The position numbers and the translations under genes were made by a program. From Atribacterota bacterium (GTDB lineage: Bacteria > Atribacterota > Phoenicimicrobiia > Phoenicimicrobiales > Phoenicimicrobiaceae): a stretch of 5,129 nucleotides of DNA. The stretch lies in the NCBI GenBank assembly GCA_030599445.1, contig JAUVOA010000128.1, positions 1 to 5,129 on the forward strand, given 5' to 3'. Below the pieces are notes generated by a model, which worked only from the letters and a program-made list of their open reading frames with translations, searched no databases and was not told where the DNA came from. Below, piece after piece: positions 1 to 5,129 of the stretch (its first letter is position 1; every line of letters starts with the position of its first letter).

Positions 1-2624
1 AGAGGCTGTTTGATTTAAATAAAGAATCTGAAAATATCACCAAAAAAATAGTTATTAGTGAACAGAATAAAAAAGCAGTAAGTTTAAATATTCTGGAGAT
101 AAACAAAAAATTAGATAGTTTTAATAAAAAACTTATTTATTTAAATAAAGAAATTAATAATATATCAAAATTTACCAATTCGCTTAGTTTTATAGAGAGT
201 AATTCAAAGAAGATATTGAAAAGAATATCGAAAAAAGAATCATTTTTAAAGGAAGCAAAAATAAGATATAGTACTACCTTAAATATTATAAATATAAATT
301 TAGAAAAAATTAGAAAAAAAAGAATATTACTTGAAAATCAATTAAAAAATATGGTGGCAAAAGAGAGTGATTATCAAAAAATCGTAAGAGAAAACAGAAA
401 AAATGAAGATGAACCACATCTTAAATCAAATGAAGAGAAAATAAATGAGATTGGAAATATCTTAAAAAAAATACAGGCAGAGGTGGAAAAAGATAGACAT
501 GTAATTGGTTTAAAAGAAGAAAGGAGAAATATTTTAAAGAAATCAATTAAGACTAATAGAAAGAAAAACGAACAAAAGATAGAGGTCTTTTACTCCAAAT
601 ACTGCCAAAAATATCCGGATGACATTTGTGAAAAAATCATAAAACTCATTGATAATATTCCTTCAAAATATGAGAAAATTATGGAAATTGCTTTAAAAGA
701 AAGTTTTAACTCAATTGTAGTGAGTAATATTTCATCAGCTTTAAATATAATTAATTCCTTATCTGAAAACGAATCAGATAAATTAAAGATGATCCCTCTG
801 GATTTAATAAAAGATATAAAAACACTTCCTGATGACCAGGTTAAAATCCAAAATAAAAATATTTATGGGTTTGCCAACAAATTGATAAATTACTCCCCAA
901 AATACCAAAATATATTTAAAGTTTTGCTGGGTAATGTATTAATAGTTGAAGATATAAAAACTGCCCTTGATGTTTCTAATGAATATTTAGGGGAATATAA
1001 AATTATTTCACTAAATGGCATGGTAATAAATATAGACGGCTCTGTGGATATTTACTCAAACTCAACAAATTCAAAGAATTATCAAGAGAGTTTTTTTTAT
1101 GTAGAAAAAGAGATTGAAGAATTAGAAAAAGAAATAATTGCTCTAAAAATTAAAATTGAAAGAAATACTAATTTTATCAAAAAAAATAACAATATTTATA
1201 ATTCCCTATGGAAAGAAAACCAGGATATAAAAAGATTATTACGAGAGAACGAAAAAAATGTAACGGACAGTATAAATAATTTGAACAAGGCAACAGTTTC
1301 TGTTAATGAGCTAAAAGATAGCTTAAAAGATCTTTTAATGGAAGAAAATAGTATTTTGGAGGAGAGAAAAAATATTTCCGGGAAATTAGGTATCTTTGAA
1401 AAAAATTACAGCACTATTTCCAAATATGGTAAAAATATTGGTCAGTCTATAAAAACAATTAATCAAATTGTTACAAGAGGAAACAACCGTATAAACAATC
1501 TTTCCAGAGACATAAATAACCTAAATAATATTATTCTAATAAATAAAGAGAAACTAATTAATATAAAAGAAAAAGTTGAAAATATTTCTCAATACAAAGA
1601 TGAGCACTTACTCGATTTAAACGAAAAAAGAAGTGTTATAAAGGAATATAATGAAAAACTTGATGATATATTAACAAAAATAAAGGAGTATAAAATTCAA
1701 ATAAACAGGTTGGATAACGAGAATCCTTCTGTTTTCAAGAAAACAGAAGAGATAAAAGAAATTCTGCAAAGAAAATCTAATCTATTAAAAAATTTACAGC
1801 AGGATAAGATAAACCAACAAAAAACGTACGAATCAATCAAGGACAAACAACATAGAGAGGAAATGTTAGAGGTTCAATATCGGGAAAAATACGTTAACAT
1901 AGAGGATGAAGTAAATAAAAATTATAATTTATCACTGGAAAAATTAGGATTATACAAAAATATATCCGGTTCGCAAAAAGAAGCTAACCAAAGGATAGAT
2001 ATTTTAAGAGATGACATACTAAAAATGGGACAGATAAACTTTGAGGCCGAAAATAGATACAGCAATCAGTTACAGCGATATGATTCTCTATGCGAAAAAT
2101 ACAACGAAATAGGTGAGGCGAAAAAATCTCTGGAAATAATGATTTCAGAAATCGACCAAATTGCCACAGAAAGATTTACAAAAACTTTTAATCAGGTAAA
2201 AACCTACTTTAATGAAATATTTAAAAAAATGTTTTCCGGTGGAGAAGGGAGATTAATTATTGATTATGAAGAAGATATATTAAACTCCGGAATAGAAATA
2301 ATCGCCCGCCCTCCGGGGAAAAAAACGCAAAACATTGAATTGTTATCCTCCGGTGAAAAAGCCTTAACTGCTATAGCACTTTTACTGGCTTTGTGGAAAG
2401 CAAATCCCAGCCCTTTTTGTCTTTTTGATGAAATAGATACATCCTTAGATGATATAAATGCTGAAAAACTTACACATATATTAAAAGGAGAAGATTTAAA
2501 TAAGTCACAGTTGATTATTATCACCCATCAGAAAACAACAATGGAAGCTGCAGATACATTATATGGTATAACCATGGAAGAATCAGGTATCTCAAAATTG
2601 GTTTCAGTAAAATTTGAAAAATAA
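1..2624 (+). CDS. smc: Chromosome segregation ATPase Smc, 5'-truncated by the window edge
   Basis: This is the C-terminal 873 residues of Smc, the ring-forming ATPase that compacts and segregates the chromosome with ScpA and ScpB. The frame is open from the first whole codon at base 3. The TTG at 216 lies mid-coil and is not a start. Counting from base 3: residues 1-200 are the end of the outgoing coiled coil, about 207-357 the hinge, about 365-675 the returning coil, and about 675-873 the C-terminal head. The head shows a PPGKK motif, an ABC signature reading LSSGE (781-785, usually LSGGE), Walker B ending in DEID (809-812) with the catalytic Glu, a D-loop SLDD, and the H-loop His842 in ITHQK. 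Family members are about 1,150-1,200 residues, so roughly 300 N-terminal residues, including Walker A, lie upstream. The hinge lacks several usual glycines. The stop is 22 bases before ftsY, suggesting co-transcription. Identification is very secure. Confidence 0.97.
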   Translation, partial: RLFDLNKESENITKKIVISEQNKKAVSLNILEINKKLDSFNKKLIYLNKEINNISKFTNSLSFIESNSKKILKRISKKESFLKEAKIRYSTTLNIININLEKIRKKRILLENQLKNMVAKESDYQKIVRENRKNEDEPHLKSNEEKINEIGNILKKIQAEVEKDRHVIGLKEERRNILKKSIKTNRKKNEQKIEVFYSKYCQKYPDDICEKIIKLIDNIPSKYEKIMEIALKESFNSIVVSNISSALNIINSLSENESDKLKMIPLDLIKDIKTLPDDQVKIQNKNIYGFANKLINYSPKYQNIFKVLLGNVLIVEDIKTALDVSNEYLGEYKIISLNGMVINIDGSVDIYSNSTNSKNYQESFFYVEKEIEELEKEIIALKIKIERNTNFIKKNNNIYNSLWKENQDIKRLLRENEKNVTDSINNLNKATVSVNELKDSLKDLLMEENSILEERKNISGKLGIFEKNYSTISKYGKNIGQSIKTINQIVTRGNNRINNLSRDINNLNNIILINKEKLINIKEKVENISQYKDEHLLDLNEKRSVIKEYNEKLDDILTKIKEYKIQINRLDNENPSVFKKTEEIKEILQRKSNLLKNLQQDKINQQKTYESIKDKQHREEMLEVQYREKYVNIEDEVNKNYNLSLEKLGLYKNISGSQKEANQRIDILRDDILKMGQINFEAENRYSNQLQRYDSLCEKYNEIGEAKKSLEIMISEIDQIATERFTKTFNQVKTYFNEIFKKMFSGGEGRLIIDYEEDILNSGIEIIARPPGKKTQNIELLSSGEKALTAIALLLALWKANPSPFCLFDEIDTSLDDINAEKLTHILKGEDLNKSQLIIITHQKTTMEAADTLYGITMEESGISKLVSVKFEK

Positions 2625-2627
2625 ATT

Positions 2628-2631
2628 AAGG
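2628..2631 (+). promoter_or_regulatory. Weak, distant Shine-Dalgarno-like site before ftsY
   Basis: AAGG is the only purine-rich core in the 22-base gap between smc and ftsY. It lies 15 bases before the ATG, farther than the usual 5-10. No in-frame alternative start fits better: upstream codons in frame are ATA, AAA and ACA, and a TAG at 2632-2634 closes the frame. Initiation may be weak or may depend on ribosomes finishing smc. This is inference from spacing only. Confidence 0.35.
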
Positions 2632-2646
2632 TAGATAATAAAAACA

Positions 2647-3567
2647 ATGGGTATAAAAAATGTATTCTCCCAATTTAAAGAAGGATTATCTAAATCGAGA
2701 ATAGAATTAGCTAATAAACTGGGATTTTTATTTAATAATTCTAAAGATAAATCAGATTTTTTAGAAAAATTAGAAGAGTTATTAATTTTATCTGACTTGG
2801 GAACCGCAGCTACAACAGAGACAATGAATGAATTTCAACAAATTAATTTTAGAGAATATAAGGAAAATAACTTTATATTTTTTAAAGAAAAGTTAAAGAC
2901 TATCCTGATAGATATTTTAAATTCAACTGCATCGGATGTTAAAATTTACCAAGATAGATTAAATATAATAATGCTGGTAGGAGTAAATGGTTCAGGAAAA
3001 ACTTCGGTAGCAGGTAAGATTGCTTATCGTTTTAAAAATATAAATGAAGATATAATAATGGTTCCCGCCGATACCTTTAGAGCAGCAGCAATACAACAGC
3101 TCAAAGTTTTAGCTGATAAAGCAGGAGTAGAGATGATAAATACTAAAGAAGGCGCTGACCCGGCTTCGGTCGTATATGATGGGATCAGTGCAGCTCTAGC
3201 CCGAAAAAAGGATATAGTTATTATCGATACTGCCGGAAGACTTCATACTAAGACAAATTTAATGAATGAATTAGAAAAAATAAAAAGAGTAATCCTAAAA
3301 GAGGCCAATGATTGCTCATTAGAGATATTGCAAACCATTGATGCTACAATGGGTCAGAATGCTATTGCTCAAGCAAAATCATTTAAGAAATCTTTAGGAG
3401 TTACCGGAATTGCCCTTACTAAAATGGATGGAACAGCCAAGGGAGGAATAGTAATTGCCATAAAAAAAGAGTTAGATATACCGGTTAAATTAATTAGCTG
3501 TGGAGAAAAATTAAATAATTTATATGATTTTAAAGCTGATAATTTTGTTGAGGCTCTTCTTGATTGA
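2647..3567 (+). CDS. ftsY: Signal recognition particle receptor GTPase FtsY (NG-domain form)
   Basis: FtsY is the membrane-associated receptor that pairs with Ffh to hand ribosome-nascent-chain complexes to the Sec translocon. The 306 residues hold the helical N domain (about 1-95) and the SRP-GTPase G domain (about 100-306). Visible motifs are the P-loop GVNGSGKT (112-119), DTFRAAA (142-148), the G3 motif DTAGR (194-198), DATMGQNA (232-239), TKMD (258-261) followed by GTAKGG, and a closing-loop motif reading SCGEK (284-288), where GxGE is usual. DATMGQNA and GTAKGG mark it as FtsY rather than Ffh. The acidic A domain found in E. coli is absent. The protein begins directly with the amphipathic helix (FSQFKEGLSKSR) that in the family helps bind lipid, which supports the ATG at 2647. 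It follows smc by 22 bases and probably shares its transcript. The stop codon overlaps the probable ffh promoter. Confidence 0.97.
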   Translation: MGIKNVFSQFKEGLSKSRIELANKLGFLFNNSKDKSDFLEKLEELLILSDLGTAATTETMNEFQQINFREYKENNFIFFKEKLKTILIDILNSTASDVKIYQDRLNIIMLVGVNGSGKTSVAGKIAYRFKNINEDIIMVPADTFRAAAIQQLKVLADKAGVEMINTKEGADPASVVYDGISAALARKKDIVIIDTAGRLHTKTNLMNELEKIKRVILKEANDCSLEILQTIDATMGQNAIAQAKSFKKSLGVTGIALTKMDGTAKGGIVIAIKKELDIPVKLISCGEKLNNLYDFKADNFVEALLD

Positions 3568-3592
3568 CACTACAGATAATTTTCTATATACT
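3564..3592 (+). promoter_or_regulatory. Probable sigma-70-type promoter for ffh, overlapping the ftsY stop codon
   Basis: A perfect -35 box TTGACA (3564-3569) is followed, after exactly 17 bases, by TATACT (3587-3592), which matches the -10 consensus TATAAT at five of six positions. The -35 box contains the ftsY TGA stop (3565-3567). Transcription would start near 3599, giving a leader of about 60 bases before the ffh ATG. A+T-rich DNA yields chance -10 boxes, but a perfect -35 at ideal spacing and placed just ahead of a gene is harder to explain by chance. The 92-base ftsY-ffh gap (3568-3659) holds no gene and no clear hairpin terminator, so readthrough from ftsY is also likely. Confidence 0.6.
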
Positions 3593-3642
3593 TATAAAGG
3601 AATTTTGACCGAATTGGAAATTAATTGTTAAATAGAAGATAA

Positions 3643-3648
3643 GAGGAG
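3643..3648 (+). promoter_or_regulatory. Strong Shine-Dalgarno site of ffh
   Basis: GAGGAG, within the purine run AAGAGGAG at 3641-3648, lies 11 bases before the ATG at 3660 and fixes that start. The spacer includes an uninterrupted run of eight T (3652-3659) directly against the ATG. The site is far better than the one before ftsY, suggesting that ffh is translated independently. Confidence 0.8.
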
Positions 3649-3659
3649 TTATTTTTTTT

Positions 3660-4982
3660 ATGTTTGCCAACCTTACTGATAAATTTCAGACAATATTTAA
3701 AAAGTTAAAAAACAAGGGAAAATTAAATGAAAATGATATAAAAAATTGTCTCCATGAAATTCGCATAGCCCTTTTAGAAGCAGATGTAAATTATAAAGTA
3801 GTAAAAGAATTCATAGGTAGTCTACATGATAAAATGCAGCAGGAAAAAATATCCGAAAGTCTGACACCTACTCAACAAATTATAAAAATTATAAATGGGG
3901 AGATAGCTTCAACATTAGGGTCCAAACAAAAAGACATTAGCATGAATCCCGCTCCTCCCACTATTATAATGTTAGTAGGATTGCAAGGAACCGGTAAAAC
4001 TACTACAGCCGTAAAATTAGCTAATTACTTTAAAAAAAAGGGGCATCTACCGCTTTTAATAGCAACAGATATATACAGACCGGCAGCTATCGAACAACTG
4101 CAAGTTTTAGGTGAAAAATCAGATTTACCGGTTTTTTCCATGGGGAGAAATGAAAGTGCGGTAAATATTGTTAAAGCTGCTATAAAATATTCATCTAAAA
4201 GGAATCATGATATATTAATTATTGATACTGCCGGAAGATTACATATAGATGATAAGTTAATGAATGAATTACAAGAAATTGATGAAAATATTCCTTTTCA
4301 GGAAAAATTATTGATAGTAGATGCCATGGCCGGACAGGATGCGGTAAATTCTGCTAAAGTGTTTTGTGATAAAATTAAATTGAGTGGAATTATTCTGACT
4401 AAATTGGATGGTGACACTCGGGGCGGAGTGGCTCTATCCTTAAAAAAGGTTTTAGGAATACCTATTAAGTTTATAGGCATAGGCGAAAAAGTTGATAACT
4501 TTGAACTTTTTCATCCAGAAAGAATGGCCTCCCGGATATTGGGTATGGGCGATGTTTTAACACTAATAGAAAAAGTTGAAACTGCTTATAATGAGGACGA
4601 ATTAATAAAATTAAATAAAAAGATGAAGGACCATAATTTTGATTTAAATGATTTTTATTTACAGCTAAAAAAAATGGGAAATATTGGTTCAGTAGATCAG
4701 ATTATGGATATGGTTCCGGGATTCAATAATTTAAAAAACAGAATAGATGTTGCAAAATTAGGAGATAGAGAGGGTGAACTAAAAAAAATTGAAGCTATTA
4801 TATGCTCTATGACTGTTGAAGAAAGGGAAAATCCTTCTATAATTAACGGAAGTAGAAGGAAAAGAATATCCAGGGGGAGCGGAACACAAATTTCTGAGAT
4901 AAATAGATTGTTAAAACAATTTAATCAGATAAAAGAAATGTTTAAAAAAGGATCAAAACTAAAAAACTTTTCTTTTAATTAA
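3660..4982 (+). CDS. ffh: Signal recognition particle protein Ffh (SRP54 family GTPase)
   Basis: Ffh binds 4.5S/6S SRP RNA and signal sequences emerging from ribosomes, then docks with FtsY through paired GTPase domains. The 440 residues are a normal full length. The N domain carries ALLEADVN (37-44). The G domain has the P-loop GLQGTGKTT (107-115), DIYRPAA (137-143), DTAGR (189-193), TKLD (247-250) followed by GDTRGG, which is typical of Ffh, and GIGEK (273-277). LGMGD (294-298) starts the linker to the M domain. That domain ends in the RNA-binding helix-turn-helix with SRRKR (398-402), GSG (406-408) and the RLLKQF helix. The signal-sequence-binding finger-loop region (about 331-360) is short of methionine. 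The start is fixed by GAGGAG at 3643-3648. The gene follows ftsY by 92 bases, without the ylxM gene seen between them in Bacillus, and probably has its own promoter. No SRP RNA gene is visible in the window. Confidence 0.98.
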   Translation: MFANLTDKFQTIFKKLKNKGKLNENDIKNCLHEIRIALLEADVNYKVVKEFIGSLHDKMQQEKISESLTPTQQIIKIINGEIASTLGSKQKDISMNPAPPTIIMLVGLQGTGKTTTAVKLANYFKKKGHLPLLIATDIYRPAAIEQLQVLGEKSDLPVFSMGRNESAVNIVKAAIKYSSKRNHDILIIDTAGRLHIDDKLMNELQEIDENIPFQEKLLIVDAMAGQDAVNSAKVFCDKIKLSGIILTKLDGDTRGGVALSLKKVLGIPIKFIGIGEKVDNFELFHPERMASRILGMGDVLTLIEKVETAYNEDELIKLNKKMKDHNFDLNDFYLQLKKMGNIGSVDQIMDMVPGFNNLKNRIDVAKLGDREGELKKIEAIICSMTVEERENPSIINGSRRKRISRGSGTQISEINRLLKQFNQIKEMFKKGSKLKNFSFN

Positions 4983-5066
4983 TATAGAGCAAAACATATA
5001 GTGAAAAACGAAAAACGCAAAACTGAATTCGTATCTCGTATCTCGTGAATCGTATCTCGCAAAAAC
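4982..5066. repeat. Mosaic array of in-phase 7-base words just after ffh
   Basis: Reading in sevens from the last base of the ffh stop codon gives twelve consecutive words drawn from a few related families. ATATAG(A/T) occurs at 4982 and 4996. GCAAAAC occurs at 4989 and 5017, with GCAAAAA at 5059. GAAAAAC occurs at 5003 and 5010. TGAATTC is at 5024 and GTGAATC at 5045. GTATCTC occurs at 5031, 5038 and 5052. Most words begin with G and end with C, and the phase never slips until C5066. The first two 14-base units (4982-4995 and 4996-5009) agree at 12 of 14 positions. Nothing here looks coding, and there is no hairpin typical of a terminator. The pattern recalls the heptanucleotide short tandemly repeated repetitive (STRR) sequences of some cyanobacteria in word length only. 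Its origin and role are unknown. Confidence 0.75.
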
Positions 5067-5129
5067 AAATAGTTAAAAATATTAAAAAATTAAAAAAGTT
5101 ATGTGTTTGAATTTATTTTCCTTTCGAGA
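5067..5129. other. A-tract-rich non-coding DNA to the window end
   Basis: TTAAAAA occurs three times at 8-9-base spacing (5073, 5082, 5090), giving short A-tracts that may bend the DNA or serve as upstream promoter sequence. No gene, convincing -35/-10 pair or terminator can be supported before the window ends at 5129. Confidence 0.4.

Noticed and set aside
216..218. TTG as the start of an 802-residue protein
   Set aside because: The same frame is open without a stop back to base 3 and encodes continuous coiled coil. There is no ribosome site, and Smc needs an upstream N-terminal head.
1091..1098. Run of eight T inside smc as a programmed frameshift
   Set aside because: The frame reads through smoothly as SFFY into the coiled coil, and the downstream domains stay in the same frame, so no shift is needed.
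2264..2524. 86-residue reverse-strand open frame
   Set aside because: It lies wholly opposite the highly conserved Smc head, has no recognisable motif, and is a shadow of that coding sequence.
3605..3633. Second possible promoter, TTGACC - 17 bases - TTAAAT
   Set aside because: The -10 box matches only four of six positions, and the predicted start would leave the GAGGAG site almost at the RNA 5' end. The TTGACA/TATACT pair upstream is much better.
4298..4480. 60-residue reverse-strand open frame
   Set aside because: It is antisense to the conserved G domain of ffh and has no family resemblance.
4957..4982. A-run followed by T-rich sequence at the end of ffh as a terminator
   Set aside because: Any stem would be almost entirely A-T pairs within coding DNA, with no G+C-rich hairpin, so it cannot be supported.
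4982..5066. CRISPR array
   Set aside because: The units are 7 bases with no spacers, unlike CRISPR repeats of about 23-47 bases separated by unique spacers.
5101..5129. ATG opening a frame that runs off the window end
   Set aside because: Only nine codons are visible, there is no Shine-Dalgarno site upstream, and the DNA is simple A+T-rich sequence.

Overview
The window is an ordinary, very A+T-rich bacterial chromosome segment. Three genes lie head to tail on the + strand: the 3' two-thirds or more of smc (chromosome-segregation ATPase), then ftsY (SRP receptor GTPase), then ffh (SRP54-type signal recognition particle GTPase). A 147-base non-coding tail follows. The order smc-ftsY-ffh is the same core arrangement known from Bacillus and many other low-G+C bacteria, where ylxM usually sits between ftsY and ffh; here it is absent. 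The bacterial-type Ffh and Smc, the A+T-rich codon use (many AAA, AAT, ATA and TTA codons) and the good GAGGAG ribosome site before ffh point to a low-G+C bacterium. It could be a Firmicutes-like lineage or an uncultivated phylum. I cannot fix the phylum from this sequence.

Layout: bases 1-2624 are Smc, with no start codon in the window (the frame is open from the first bases). They encode the end of the first coiled-coil arm, the hinge, the returning arm and the C-terminal ATPase head. FtsY (2647-3567) is a minimal NG-domain protein. The 92-base gap before ffh holds a near-consensus sigma-70-type promoter whose -35 box overlaps the ftsY stop codon. It also holds a strong Shine-Dalgarno site followed by a run of eight T. 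Ffh (3660-4982) is complete with N, G and M domains.

From the last base of the ffh stop codon, a strictly in-phase run of twelve 7-base words (4982-5065) forms a mosaic heptanucleotide repeat. This is the most unusual structure in the window. It is followed by A-tract-rich DNA up to the window end, with no recognisable gene.

Functionally, ftsY and ffh encode the two GTPases that pair at the membrane to deliver ribosomes making membrane or secreted proteins to the Sec translocon. Smc acts separately in chromosome compaction and segregation, and its place here reflects conserved gene order. I found no evidence of a new multi-gene system. What merits a second look is the heptad array, unusual residues at conserved sites in Smc and FtsY, and the independent promoter for ffh.
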